From NCBI GenBank assembly GCA_020625635.1, contig JAHLBL010000011.1, forward strand, positions 1-18,115: a stretch of DNA of 18,115 nt, in the 5' to 3' direction. The notes below the pieces were generated by a model, which was given only the letters and a program-made list of their open reading frames with translations, did no database searches and had not been told where the DNA came from. Position numbers and translations under genes: made by a program. This document shows, in pieces, positions 1-7,892 of this stretch. The DNA comes from a bacterium (lineage in GTDB: Bacteria; Bacillota; Clostridia; Oscillospirales; Acutalibacteraceae). How positions within the stretch are numbered: position 1 is the first letter of the stretch; the number at the start of each line of letters is the position of its first letter.

Positions 1-59
1 GAGCCGAGTACGACAAGAACAGAAAGAAGAATACAGAGCTTGTTTCTGAAATTGTTCAT
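1..59 (-). CDS. N-terminus of an exported or membrane protein (partial, runs off the left edge)
   Basis: Only the first 19 complete codons lie in the window, reading MNNFRNKLCILLSVLVVLG. The stretch has a positively charged start (Arg5, Lys7) followed by a hydrophobic core of about 12 residues, which is the shape of a signal peptide or first membrane helix. The ATG at 59 is preceded on the minus strand by GAAAGGA with about 10 bases of spacing, and a TGA-TATAAT extended -10 box lies about 40 bases upstream. An ATG at 68 cannot be the start because it hits a stop after two codons. The product cannot be identified from so little sequence. It lies downstream of the thiolation gene on the same strand but has its own promoter. 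Confidence 0.55.
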   Translation of the reverse strand, partial: MNNFRNKLCILLSVLVVLG

Positions 60-96
60 TTCACTTCATATCCTTTCAATATATTTATACGTTATT

Positions 97-105
97 ATTA
101 TATCA
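97..105 (-). promoter_or_regulatory. Extended -10 promoter for the partial gene at the left edge
   Basis: On the minus strand TGA-TATAAT gives a perfect -10 hexamer (97-102) with a TGn extension. No good -35 hexamer lies at 16-18 bp; extended -10 promoters can work without one. Transcription would begin near 90, leaving a leader of about 30 bases. Confidence 0.5.
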
Positions 106-177
106 CAATAAACCCGATAAAGACAGTGTGATTTTTTATAAAGAAAAAGATTTCGCCGCTGAAAATTTAGTTGATAT

Positions 178-1053
178 TTATTTATCGAAGTCATATTCGC
201 TGACGCAGTCGGGGAGAGCACCGTCGTATTCCTCGAGGAAGCTGTGCAGGACGCCGTCCTTTTTGTACGCGGGGAAGGTGTCGATGCATACGGAGTGTAT
301 GCTGTTGAAGATGCTTTTCTCAATACGCGGATTGGTTTTTTTGAGCTCGCGCAGCAGCAGCTTTACCTCCTGGCGCTTGCTTTCGCCTACGCCGTCGTCG
401 GAGTTGAAGATCCGCTCCGTTACTCTGCACGCACACTGTATGAACTCCAGATCGTTGTAGTTCTTCCACGCGATGATGTCGTTCTCGTGTACGCAGTACA
501 TCGGGCGGATGAGCTCCATACCCTCGTAGTGCTGACTGTGAAGCTTCGGCATCATACCCTGAAGCTGTGAGCCGTAGAACATCCCCAGCACCGTCGTCTC
601 GATCACGTCGGAGAAATGGTGTCCCAGAGCGATTTTGTTGCAGCCGAGCTCCTTCGCCTTTTTGTAGAGGTGACCGCGCCTCATTCTGGCGCAGAGGTAG
701 CACGGGTATTTTTCGGCTTTGTCAGCCGTTTCAAAAATATCGGTCTCGAAAACGGTTATCGGGATTTCGAGCAGTTCGGCGTTGCGCTCGATTTTAAGGC
801 GGTTTTCGGGCTTGTACCCGGGGTCCATCACGAGATAGACCGCCTCGAACGGCACTTCCGTGTAGCGCTTGAGCAGCTGGATGAGCTTCGCGAGCAGCAT
901 CGAGTCCTTGCCGCCCGAAATGCACACGGCTATGCGGTCGCCGCTCTCGATCAGCCTGTACTGTTTTACTGCCCTGATAAACGGCGCCCAGATGCGCTTT
1001 CGGTATGTTTTTGTTATGCTTAGTTCAGCTTTTTTGCAGACCTCTCCGCTCAT
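178..1053 (-). CDS. ttcA: TtcA-like PP-loop ATPase (tRNA 2-thiolation)
   Basis: This 291-residue protein belongs to the TtcA/TtuA branch of PP-loop ATPases, which adenylate a tRNA base and replace oxygen with sulfur; TtcA itself makes 2-thiocytidine at position 32. The PP-loop SGGKDS is at residues 46-51. A CxxC pair (Cys118, Cys121, in CYLC) and later cysteines Cys207/Cys209 match the three-cysteine iron-sulfur site of the family. ALGHHFSDVIET at about 142-153 is the conserved helix after the CxxC. The ATG at 1053 has GGAAGG about 10 bases upstream. The gene is divergent from the pantothenate operon and shares its intergenic region. The exact tRNA target is not proven by sequence; another TtcA/TtuA-family thiolase is the alternative. 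Confidence 0.77.
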   Translation of the reverse strand: MSGEVCKKAELSITKTYRKRIWAPFIRAVKQYRLIESGDRIAVCISGGKDSMLLAKLIQLLKRYTEVPFEAVYLVMDPGYKPENRLKIERNAELLEIPITVFETDIFETADKAEKYPCYLCARMRRGHLYKKAKELGCNKIALGHHFSDVIETTVLGMFYGSQLQGMMPKLHSQHYEGMELIRPMYCVHENDIIAWKNYNDLEFIQCACRVTERIFNSDDGVGESKRQEVKLLLRELKKTNPRIEKSIFNSIHSVCIDTFPAYKKDGVLHSFLEEYDGALPDCVSEYDFDK

Positions 1054-1075
1054 AATATCACCGACCTTCCGAAGT

Positions 1076-1104
1076 ATTCTATCATAAAGCGGCGACTTTG
1101 TCTA
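1076..1104 (-). promoter_or_regulatory. Promoter of the ttcA-like gene
   Basis: Reading the minus strand, TAGACA (1099-1104) is followed after 17 bp by TAGAAT (1076-1081), with a TGn extension before the -10. It lies 23 bp upstream of the ATG and is back to back with the panG promoter. Confidence 0.6.
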
Positions 1105-1119
1105 TCGGTATTTCCGCTC

Positions 1120-1148
1120 TTGCTGTTTTGGATTATATGTGATATAAT
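1120..1148 (+). promoter_or_regulatory. Promoter of the pantothenate operon
   Basis: TTGCTG (1120-1125), a 17-bp spacer and a perfect TATAAT (1143-1148) lie 28 bp upstream of the panG start. The short leader (about 22 bases) leaves no room for a riboswitch, so any control would act at transcription initiation. Confidence 0.7.
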
Positions 1149-1176
1149 ATAATTTAACACGGAATGAGGTGGGACT

Positions 1177-2061
1177 ATGAAAATCGGCGTTATCGGCGCG
1201 GGACGCGCGGGAACCTCGATAGCAAAATATTTCTCATCAGTAGCGGAGATCGCGGGCTTTTTCAGCGAACGGTATGAGGACGCGGAGTCCTCGGCAGAAT
1301 TCGCGGGCGGAAGAGCTTATTCCTCAGCCGACGAGCTCGCCCGTGACTGCGACGCGCTCATTATCTCAACGGGCGACTCGCAGATTCAGACGGCGTGGAA
1401 CTCGCTTGATAAGGCGAATCTTAAGGACAAGCTTGTCTTTCACCTCAGCGGCTCGCTCAGCTCCTCCGTTTTTACCGACGCCTCTGCCTGCGGCGCTCAC
1501 GCGGGAAGCCTTCACCCCGCTTACGCCTTTGACGACCGCTTCAACTCCTATAAGGGGCTCGGCGCGGTTATGTTCACAGCCGAGGGCGACGAGGTGTTCC
1601 TGTCCGAAATCGGCGGACTTACAGAAAAGCTCGGCAACCGTATGGCGGTGATCGACAGCGGCTCAAAGACGCTCTACCACGCGGCGGCGTCGCTCGCCAG
1701 CAATCATATGCTCGGTCTGCTCGGTATGTGCGCGGACATACTCGGCGAATGCGGGTTTACCCGTGAGGACGCTTACGCGCTGCTTACGCCGCTGATGGGC
1801 GATAACCTTAAAAAGGCGCTGAGTGACGGAGCGGAGTCGGCGCTTACGGGACCGATCGAGCGCGGCGATATCCGGACCGTGGCTGAACACCTGCGTGTAC
1901 TTGACACGAGGCACAAAGAAGTTTATAATGCACTTGGCAAACAGGTAGTCGCTCTCGCGAAAAAGAAGCACTGCGGCGACGGTTCGCTCGGGGAAAAATA
2001 CAGTGAAATTGAGGAGATGTTACAAAATGAAAAACACAGTTCTGACATTTCAGCAAAATAA
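1177..2061 (+). CDS. panG: PanG-type ketopantoate reductase (Rossmann-like/DUF2520 protein)
   Basis: The 294-residue protein has an N-terminal NAD(P)-binding Rossmann fold (GVIGAGRAGTS, residues 4-14) with ISTGDSQI at 63-70 and HLSGS at 89-93. SLHPAYAF (111-118) and a C-terminal helical DUF2520-type domain follow, starting around KTLYHAAASLASNH (164-177) and including ALTGPIERGD (222-231). This arrangement matches the PanG family, an alternative ketopantoate reductase reported in Francisella and some Firmicutes that replaces PanE. Its place as first gene before panB, panC and panD, with no panE in the operon, supports reduction of 2-dehydropantoate to pantoate. The ATG follows GAGGTGG. The last 35 bp overlap panB in another frame. 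Function is assigned from family and context; some DUF2520 proteins remain uncharacterised. Confidence 0.8.
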   Translation: MKIGVIGAGRAGTSIAKYFSSVAEIAGFFSERYEDAESSAEFAGGRAYSSADELARDCDALIISTGDSQIQTAWNSLDKANLKDKLVFHLSGSLSSSVFTDASACGAHAGSLHPAYAFDDRFNSYKGLGAVMFTAEGDEVFLSEIGGLTEKLGNRMAVIDSGSKTLYHAAASLASNHMLGLLGMCADILGECGFTREDAYALLTPLMGDNLKKALSDGAESALTGPIERGDIRTVAEHLRVLDTRHKEVYNALGKQVVALAKKKHCGDGSLGEKYSEIEEMLQNEKHSSDISAK

Positions 2062-2866
2062 AAAGGACGGCATAAAGAGCAGTATGCTCACAGCCTACGA
2101 CTATTCCACCGCAAAGCTGATGGACGAGGCGGGAGTTACGGCTATTCTCGTCGGCGACTCGCTGGGCAACGTTATGCTCGGCTACGAGGATACTCTCTCC
2201 GTCACGATGGAGGATATGATCCACCACGGCGCCGCTGTAGCGAGAGGCGCAAAGAACGCGATGGTTGTCGTTGATATGCCGTTTATGTCGTACCAGACCT
2301 CGGTCTACGACGCGCTCGTGAACGCGGGCAGACTTATGAAGGAGGCTCGCGCCAACGCAGTTAAAATCGAGGGCGGCGAGGAGGTTTGTCCTCAGATAAA
2401 GGCTATTACCGACGCGGGAATCCCCGTTATGGCTCATATCGGTCTTACTCCGCAGTCGATCAACGCTTTCGGCGGCTTCAAGGTTCAGGGAAGAACCGAG
2501 CAGAGAGCCGTAAAGCTCGTAAAGGACGCGCTTGCCGTTCAGGAGGCGGGAGCGTTCGCGGTCACGCTCGAGTGTGTTCCCTCAAAGCTCGCAGCATATA
2601 TCACCTCGATCCTCGACATTCCGACAATCGGGATCGGCGCGGGCGCCGAATGTGACGGACAGGTGCTTGTATATCAGGACCTGCTCGGAATGTTCAGCGA
2701 TTTTACACCTAAATTTGTAAAGAAATACGCCGACCTCGGTACGATAATGAGAGGCGCGTTCGAGGCCTATATCGAGGAAATCAACAGCGGCGCTTTCCCC
2801 GAGGCTAAGCACGGCTACGAGATAGCTGATGAGATTATGGAGAAGGTAAAGGCTTCCTTCGAGTGA
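2027..2866 (+). CDS. panB: 3-methyl-2-oxobutanoate hydroxymethyltransferase
   Basis: PanB transfers a hydroxymethyl group from methylene-tetrahydrofolate to 2-ketoisovalerate, the first committed step of pantoate synthesis. The 279-residue length is normal for the family. VGDSLGNVMLGYEDT (42-56) carries metal-binding Asp44, VVDMPF (81-86) carries Asp83, KIEGG (113-117) carries Glu115, and LECVP (181-185) carries the catalytic-type Glu182. HIGLTPQS and FKVQGRT follow the family pattern. The start at 2027 is chosen because GAGGAG lies 10 bases upstream and the protein then begins at the usual point; an earlier in-frame codon at 2003 lacks a site. The 35-bp overlap with panG suggests coupled translation. 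Confidence 0.95.
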   Translation: MKNTVLTFQQNKKDGIKSSMLTAYDYSTAKLMDEAGVTAILVGDSLGNVMLGYEDTLSVTMEDMIHHGAAVARGAKNAMVVVDMPFMSYQTSVYDALVNAGRLMKEARANAVKIEGGEEVCPQIKAITDAGIPVMAHIGLTPQSINAFGGFKVQGRTEQRAVKLVKDALAVQEAGAFAVTLECVPSKLAAYITSILDIPTIGIGAGAECDGQVLVYQDLLGMFSDFTPKFVKKYADLGTIMRGAFEAYIEEINSGAFPEAKHGYEIADEIMEKVKASFE

Positions 2867-2900
2867 TTGGAGCCGCTTTATTCAGAAAGGTAATTTTATT

Positions 2901-3743
2901 ATGAGAGTAGTTAACACTGTAAATGAAGTGAGAAAAGAAGTTAAGGAATGGAAGAAACAGGGGCTGACGGTCGGTCTTGTGCCGACGATGGGCTTTCTGC
3001 ACGAAGGTCACGCCAGTCTTATTCGCAAGGCTGCCGAGCAGTGCGACAGGGTTGTTGTCAGCGACTTTGTAAATCCGACTCAGTTCGCGCCCAACGAGGA
3101 CCTCGAGAGCTATCCGAGAGATATCGAACACGATATGAAGATTTGCGAGGAGTCGGGAGCCGACCTGATTTTCCACCCAGGCGTGGAGGAAATGTACTGC
3201 CCTGATTTCTCAACCTACGTAAATATGACGGGTCCGTCCGACGAGCTGTGCGGCAAGAGCCGCCCGATCCATTTCAGGGGCGTGTGCACCGTTGTTTCAA
3301 AGCTTTTCAATATAGCGTCGCCCGACAAGGCGTACTTCGGTCAGAAGGACGCGCAGCAGCTTGCGGTTATTATGCGTATGGTTCGCGATCTCAATTTTGA
3401 TATCGAGATCGTCGGCTGTCCCATCATCCGCGAAAGCGACGGCCTCGCCAAGAGCTCGCGCAACACCTATCTTTCTCCCGAACAGAGAAGCGCGGCTACG
3501 GTTCTCCACAGAGCGCTTGAGGAGGGCAGAAAGCTCGCTGAGAGCGGCGAGAAGAGCGCCTCGGCGGTGATCGCAAAAATCACTGAGATCATCGAGAGCG
3601 AGCCGCTCGCGAGGATCGATTATGTCAACGTCACGAGCTTCCCTGAAATCATACCCACAGAGGAGATCAACGGCAGCATTCTCGCGGCTGTGGCGGTTTA
3701 CTTCGGCAGCACAAGACTTATTGACAACTTTATTCTCGGGTAG
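2901..3743 (+). CDS. panC: Pantothenate synthetase (pantoate--beta-alanine ligase)
   Basis: PanC activates pantoate with ATP and joins it to beta-alanine. The 280-residue protein shows the nucleotidyltransferase signature HEGH (34-37) after LVPTMGFLH, then NPTQF (58-62), YFGQKDAQQL (145-154) and the KMSKS-like KSSRN (184-188). The ATG follows AGAAAGG. It begins 34 bp after panB. One oddity is Asp55 in VVVSDFVNP, where the family normally has a hydrophobic residue in this strand beside the active site; the rest of the motif is intact, so activity is expected. Confidence 0.95.
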   Translation: MRVVNTVNEVRKEVKEWKKQGLTVGLVPTMGFLHEGHASLIRKAAEQCDRVVVSDFVNPTQFAPNEDLESYPRDIEHDMKICEESGADLIFHPGVEEMYCPDFSTYVNMTGPSDELCGKSRPIHFRGVCTVVSKLFNIASPDKAYFGQKDAQQLAVIMRMVRDLNFDIEIVGCPIIRESDGLAKSSRNTYLSPEQRSAATVLHRALEEGRKLAESGEKSASAVIAKITEIIESEPLARIDYVNVTSFPEIIPTEEINGSILAAVAVYFGSTRLIDNFILG

Positions 3744-3751
3744 GCGATATA

Positions 3752-4138
3752 ATGCAGATTACAATGCTAAAGGGAAAAATCCACCGCGCAACGGTCACTC
3801 AGTCCGAGCTTGACTATATCGGCAGCATTACGGTTGATCCCGTGCTGATGGAAGCCGCGGGGATTTATGAATACGAAAAGGTTCAGGTGGTGGATATCAA
3901 CAACGGAAACCGTTTTGAGACCTACACCATCAGCGGCGAGCCGAACTCGGGTATGATCTGCCTGAACGGAGCCGCCGCGCACTGCTGTGATATCGGCGAT
4001 AAGATCATCATTATGGCGTACTGTATTCTCGGCGAGGACGAAATCGCGGGACACTCTCCAAAGGTCGTTTTCGTAAATGAAAAGAATCAGATCGTTTCCA
4101 AAAAGGATTGCGAGAAGTACGGCACGATATACGAATAA
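3752..4138 (+). CDS. panD: Aspartate 1-decarboxylase (pyruvoyl enzyme precursor)
   Basis: PanD converts aspartate to beta-alanine for PanC. The 128-residue proenzyme has the self-cleavage site Gly24-Ser25 within DYIGSITVD; after cleavage Ser25 becomes the pyruvoyl cofactor. NSGMICLNGAAA and CDIGDKIIIMAY are the conserved C-terminal strands. The first ATG is preferred over the one at 3764 because the family begins with four residues before the conserved MLKGKIHR block. It starts 8 bp after the panC stop with only a weak ribosome site, so translation is probably coupled to panC. It is the last gene of the operon. Confidence 0.95.
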   Translation: MQITMLKGKIHRATVTQSELDYIGSITVDPVLMEAAGIYEYEKVQVVDINNGNRFETYTISGEPNSGMICLNGAAAHCCDIGDKIIIMAYCILGEDEIAGHSPKVVFVNEKNQIVSKKDCEKYGTIYE

Positions 4139-4152
4139 AACACAAAACAACA

Positions 4153-4186
4153 CGGGACGGCTCCGAGCCGTCCCGTTTCTGTTTTT
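4153..4186. terminator. Bidirectional terminator between panD and murC
   Basis: A perfect 10-bp stem, CGGGACGGCT (4153-4162) paired with AGCCGTCCCG (4166-4175) around a 3-base loop, is followed by TTTCTGTTTTT. On the opposite strand the same hairpin is followed by a T-rich run, so it can also end murC transcripts. It separates two convergent operons. Confidence 0.88.
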
Positions 4187-4194
4187 GAATGGGT

Positions 4195-5577
4195 TTACTG
4201 ATTGTACTTTTCTTTAAGACTTTTAAGAATCATATTCGCGCACATATAGACGTTTCCGCCGCCCATTGTGAGGACGAGGTCGCCTGCCTGCGCGTTCTCG
4301 GTGATGTAGCTTGTGATGTCCTCAAAGGTGTCGATGCACTTTGAGTTCGGAACCTTCGCGCCGAGGTCGGTGCTGTAGATGTTATAGGTATTAGTCTCGC
4401 GGACGGGAAGGATCTCGGAGATTATCGCCTCGTCGGGGATCTTCAGCGCGTCGGCAAAGTCGTCAAGCAGCATAGCTGTACGCGAGAACGTGTGAGGCTG
4501 GAACACTGCCCAAACCTTCTTGAAGCCCATATTCATAGCGGCGTTGAGAGTCGCCTTCAGCTCGGTGGGATGGTGGGCGAAGTCGTCGGCAACCGTGATG
4601 TCCCCGGGTGTTCCGAGAATCTCAAAGCGGCGGTGAACGCCTCCGAATTTTCCGAGGTTTTCGGCGATCTCAGCGGGTGAAGCGCCGAGGTAATGAGCCG
4701 TGGCGGCTGCGGCGAGAGCGTTGTAGATGTTGTGGCGACCGGGCACCATAAGCTTGATCGTGCAGAGCTTCTCACCCTTGTGCATAAGGTCGAAGGTCTC
4801 GTGAACGCCCTTGTCGGCGCTGATATTGGCGGCGTAGTAGTCATTTGTATCGTTGAAGCCGTAGGTAATTTTTTCAATAGTTACGTCGGCTACCGAGTCC
4901 ATCGTGTTCTTGTCGTCACCGTTGAGCACGAGCGCGCCCGTAGTCTGGTGAGCGAATTTATTGAAGCTCTTTTTGATGTTGTCGAGTGTGCCGAAGTAGT
5001 CGAGGTGGTCGGCGTCGACATTGAGGATGATCGAAATAAACGGAGTGAGCTCGAGGAAGGTGTCAACATACTCGCACGCCTCACAGACAATGATGTCGCT
5101 CTGTCCGACGTAGCTGTTGCCGCCGATGAAGGGGAGCTTTCCGCCGATGATCGCCGACGGGTCAAAGCCGCTTCCGATAAGAACCTGTGTGAGCATACCC
5201 GTTGTGCTGGTCTTGCCGTGAGTTCCCGAAACAGCTATCGAGCGTTTGTAGCGGCGTGTAACTATACCGAGCATAACACTGCGCTCAATGCAGGGGATAC
5301 CGCGGCGCTTAGCCTCGGCGCGCTCGGGGTTGGTCTCCTTTACCGCGGCGGAGTAGACAACGAGGTCGGCGCCGTCGATGTTCTCAGCCTTATGTCCCAT
5401 AAATACGGGGATCCCGTAACCCTTGATTTTGTCGAGGGTCTCGCCCTCGTTCATATCGGAGCCCTGAATCTCAAAGCCCTCGCTCATAAGGATCTCAGCC
5501 AGCGGGCACATTCCGCTTCCGCCGATCCCGATGAAATGAATTCTCTTTTTATTTTCGAGCAGATGATCCTGATTCAT
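4195..5577 (-). CDS. murC: UDP-N-acetylmuramate--L-alanine ligase
   Basis: MurC adds the first amino acid, L-alanine, to UDP-MurNAc in cytoplasmic peptidoglycan precursor synthesis. The 460-residue protein has the N-terminal Rossmann motif FIGIGGSGM (15-23), the Mur-ligase P-loop GTHGKTST (118-125), EACEYVDTF (166-174), NVDADHLDYFG (186-196) and GVHRRFEIL in the third domain, ending with LVLTMGGGNVY near the C-terminus. I choose the ATG at 5577 because AGAGG lies 8 bases upstream; the ATG at 5586 would leave only 3 bases. The leader holds a short GC hairpin (about 5599-5616) and no -35/-10 pair I would defend. It is monocistronic here and divergent from rlmCD. Confidence 0.95.
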   Translation of the reverse strand: MNQDHLLENKKRIHFIGIGGSGMCPLAEILMSEGFEIQGSDMNEGETLDKIKGYGIPVFMGHKAENIDGADLVVYSAAVKETNPERAEAKRRGIPCIERSVMLGIVTRRYKRSIAVSGTHGKTSTTGMLTQVLIGSGFDPSAIIGGKLPFIGGNSYVGQSDIIVCEACEYVDTFLELTPFISIILNVDADHLDYFGTLDNIKKSFNKFAHQTTGALVLNGDDKNTMDSVADVTIEKITYGFNDTNDYYAANISADKGVHETFDLMHKGEKLCTIKLMVPGRHNIYNALAAAATAHYLGASPAEIAENLGKFGGVHRRFEILGTPGDITVADDFAHHPTELKATLNAAMNMGFKKVWAVFQPHTFSRTAMLLDDFADALKIPDEAIISEILPVRETNTYNIYSTDLGAKVPNSKCIDTFEDITSYITENAQAGDLVLTMGGGNVYMCANMILKSLKEKYNQ

Positions 5578-5702
5578 ACCATACACCTCTTATTATATCC
5601 GCGCGTTTTCGCGGAAAGCTTATTCTATATACAACTATTATTATATAATTATTTTGTAAAAAATAAATACCTTTTCCGAAATTAATATATTTTTCTCGCT
5701 TA

Positions 5703-5731
5703 TTGCCAAATTCTGCGATAAATGATAAAAT
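5703..5731 (+). promoter_or_regulatory. Promoter of rlmCD
   Basis: TTGCCA (5703-5708), 17 bp, then TAAAAT (5726-5731) with a TGA extension. The leader of about 95 bases contains a small hairpin (CCCGT-CTTC-GCGGG) inside a GATAA/TTATC outer stem at about 5750-5782, with no T-run after it; its role is unknown. Confidence 0.6.
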
Positions 5732-5833
5732 ACTTTTATAACAAATCCGATAATCCCCGTCTTCGCGGGCGGCGTCCGTTATCTGAATTTGCGGCGCTAT
5801 GCGGTTTGCTTTAAAAATTTTAGGATTGATACT

Positions 5834-7198
5834 ATGTCTCTCAGGAAAAACAATATCGTAAAATTGAAGATCACATCTATGACCGCTCAGGGCAGCGGAG
5901 TCGGCAAATGCGACGACGGTCTGGTCGTTTTTGTGCCGTTTACCGCTGTCGGCGATGTAATCGAAGCGCGGCTTCTGAAGGTGAAAAAGACATACGCCTA
6001 CGGAAAAACCGAGCGGCTTATTACGCCCTCACCCGACAGGATCGAGCCCGACTGCGCGTGCTTCCCGAAATGCGGAGGATGTGTGTACAGGCACATTAGT
6101 TATGATTCTGAAAAAGAAATAAAATACAACAGGGTGCGTGACGCGCTTACACGGATCGGCGGTTTTGAGAACCCTGTTATCCGTCCGATCGTCGGTGACG
6201 ATACCGCCCTCCGTTACCGCAACAAGGCTCAGCTCCCTGCCTGCAACGCGGAAAAGGGGATAGAGCTCGGATTTTACGCGAGCCACAGCCACAGGATCAT
6301 TCCCTGCGGCGACTGCCTTCTCCAGCCCGAGCTGTTCTCGAAGGTGATGGATATTACAAAAAAATTTATGTACGACACCGACCAGAGCGCCTACGACGAA
6401 ACCTCGCACAGCGGAAAGCTGAGACACCTATATATAAGATATGCTCAGGCTGCGGATGAGTTAATGGTTTGTTTTGTCGTGAACGGAAACGGTCTGAAAA
6501 AAGAGGATGAACTCGTAAAGCGGCTGAGGGAGGCTCTGCCGAACCTGAAGAGCGTCATCGTTAATTCTAATAAAGAAAATACAAACGTCGTTCTCGGAAG
6601 CAAAAACCGTGTGCTCTACGGCAGCGGCTACATAACGGATATACTCTACGATAAGCGCTTTAAGCTCTCGCCGCTGTCCTTTTATCAGGTGAACCGCGCT
6701 CAGGCGCAGAAGCTCTACACGATAGCGCGCGGCTACGCGGGACTGAGCGGCGGCGAGGTTCTGCTTGACCTCTACTGCGGAACGGGCACGATCGGTCTGA
6801 CGATGGCTCAGGACTGCAAGCGGCTCATCGGCGTCGAGATCGTTGAGGACGCCGTGCGCGACGCCCGTGTGAACGCTCAGCTCAACGGAGTTGAAAACGC
6901 GGAGTTTATCTGCGGCGACGCGGCATACGCCGCCGAAAAGCTCAGGAGCGAGGGGATACGCCCCGACGTTGTGATAATCGACCCGCCGCGCAAGGGCTGT
7001 GACAGCGCGCTGATCGACACGGTCGTTAAAATGTCGCCTGAGAGAGTTGTCTACGTCAGCTGTGATCCCGAAACTCTCGCGCGTGACCTCAGACTGTTCA
7101 GCGAAAAGGATTATTCTGTAAAAGAATTAACACCCGTGGATCTCTTCCCCCGAACCTCGCATGTAGAGACAGTAGTTATGATGTCAAACCATAGATAA
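5834..7198 (+). CDS. rlmCD: 23S rRNA (uracil-C5) methyltransferase, RlmCD/RumA family
   Basis: This 454-residue SAM-dependent enzyme makes 5-methyluridine in 23S rRNA. An N-terminal TRAM domain (about 1-62) is followed by the iron-sulfur cysteines Cys74, Cys80, Cys83 (EPDCACFPKCGGC) and Cys158 (IIPCGDC). The methyltransferase core has FYQVN (283-287), the SAM motif LDLYCGTGTIGL (311-322), DPPRKG (383-388), catalytic Cys410 in VSCDP and Glu445 in SHVE. In Firmicutes one such enzyme (RlmCD, the former YefA) modifies both U747 and U1939; whether this copy does both is inference. The start at 5834 has AGGA 8 bases upstream and puts the TRAM domain at residue 1; an upstream in-frame ATG at 5789 adds 15 unconserved residues. 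Confidence 0.9.
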   Translation: MSLRKNNIVKLKITSMTAQGSGVGKCDDGLVVFVPFTAVGDVIEARLLKVKKTYAYGKTERLITPSPDRIEPDCACFPKCGGCVYRHISYDSEKEIKYNRVRDALTRIGGFENPVIRPIVGDDTALRYRNKAQLPACNAEKGIELGFYASHSHRIIPCGDCLLQPELFSKVMDITKKFMYDTDQSAYDETSHSGKLRHLYIRYAQAADELMVCFVVNGNGLKKEDELVKRLREALPNLKSVIVNSNKENTNVVLGSKNRVLYGSGYITDILYDKRFKLSPLSFYQVNRAQAQKLYTIARGYAGLSGGEVLLDLYCGTGTIGLTMAQDCKRLIGVEIVEDAVRDARVNAQLNGVENAEFICGDAAYAAEKLRSEGIRPDVVIIDPPRKGCDSALIDTVVKMSPERVVYVSCDPETLARDLRLFSEKDYSVKELTPVDLFPRTSHVETVVMMSNHR

Positions 7199-7240
7199 CG
7201 ATACTCATTGATAAGTAAAAATTGTATTCAATATATTAAC

Positions 7241-7269
7241 TTGATTTATTCTGGGATTTATTATATAGT
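7241..7269 (+). promoter_or_regulatory. Promoter of the broken mrr-like gene
   Basis: TTGATT (7241-7246), 17 bp, TATAGT (7264-7269), 25 bp upstream of the ATG at 7295. The gap after rlmCD is AT-rich and I see no terminator hairpin for rlmCD in it. Confidence 0.45.
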
Positions 7270-7294
7270 TTTAATGTGAAAGGGTGATAAGTAA

Positions 7295-7832
7295 ATGGCT
7301 GTTCCTAAGTTTTTTGAGTTTTTTGAAGGGTTTTTGCAGGCGATTGAAGATGGTGAGCTGCATTCGGCTAAAGAAGTTCGTGAAATTATCACCAACAGAA
7401 TTTGAAAGACTAGTGGTGAAATTACTATTGTGTATGGGATATGGTAGTGGTATAGATAATGCTGGCATGGTAACGCAACAGTCTAATGATGGTGGAATTG
7501 ATGGAATCATTAAAGAGGATCAGTTGGGTTTTAGTCACATTTATATTCAAGCAAAGCAATGGGCAACTGATCAAACGGTGAGTAAACCAGATATTCAAAA
7601 ATTTGTAGGTGCACTTCAAGGACAACAAGCTCAAAAAGGTCTTTTTATTACTTCAGCAAAGTTTACCAAAGGTGCAATGGATTATGTCAATAATCTATTA
7701 GGAGCTAAAGTTGTGTTAGTAGATGGAGCAACATTAACCAGATTGATGATCAAGCACAATGTTGGTGTTTCTGTAGAAGAGGTCTATGAGATTAAAAAGA
7801 TAGATTCTGATTTCTTCTCAGATGAGATTTAG
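7295..7832 (+). pseudogene. Mrr-type restriction endonuclease, disrupted by internal deletion and frameshift
   Basis: Two frames each hold part of one protein. From the ATG at 7295 (AAAGGG upstream) the peptide MAVPKFFEFFEGFLQAIEDG continues to about EVREI and resembles the start of the Mrr N-terminal winged-helix domain, but it stops at 7405. The catalytic domain is in another frame from about 7383: LSPTEFERLV, MGYG, then DGGIDGI with IYIQAKQW, the D...QxK form of the PD-(D/E)xK nuclease centre in Mrr, then KFVGALQGQQAQKGLFIT and a normal end at 7832. Full-length Mrr proteins carry roughly 100 or more residues between these parts, so most of the DNA-binding domain is missing. A GTG at 7284 or later codons could in principle express the nuclease domain alone. 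Mrr enzymes cut modified DNA. Codons are much more AT-rich than in neighbouring housekeeping genes, suggesting transfer. Confidence 0.72.
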
Positions 7833-7851
7833 TAGTAATCAAATGCTTTTT

Positions 7852-7891
7852 GGGCGACTCAGACAAGTGTGTCCGAGCCACCTGATTTTTT
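7852..7891 (+). terminator. Terminator after the mrr remnant (repeat copy 1)
   Basis: An imperfect stem with inner pairing CTC-GACA / TGTC-GAG around an AGTG loop is followed by TTTTTT (7886-7891). The outer stem has two mismatches, so it should be weaker than copy 2. Confidence 0.65.
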
Positions 7892-7892
7892 G

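Noticed and set aside
5587..5660. Possible murC promoter (TATAAT-like sequence at 5640-5645 on the minus strand)
   Set aside because: No acceptable -35 at 16-18 bp and several overlapping AT-rich alternatives, so no single site can be chosen.
4693..5685. Long plus-strand open frame (330 codons) opposite murC
   Set aside because: It is the mirror of a strongly conserved MurC, has low-complexity Val/Glu-rich content, no ribosome site and no recognisable domain.
7209..7295. TGATAAGTAAA repeated at 7209 and 7285
   Set aside because: An 11-base match in very AT-rich DNA, with no flanking element; it could mark a small duplication but is too short to support.
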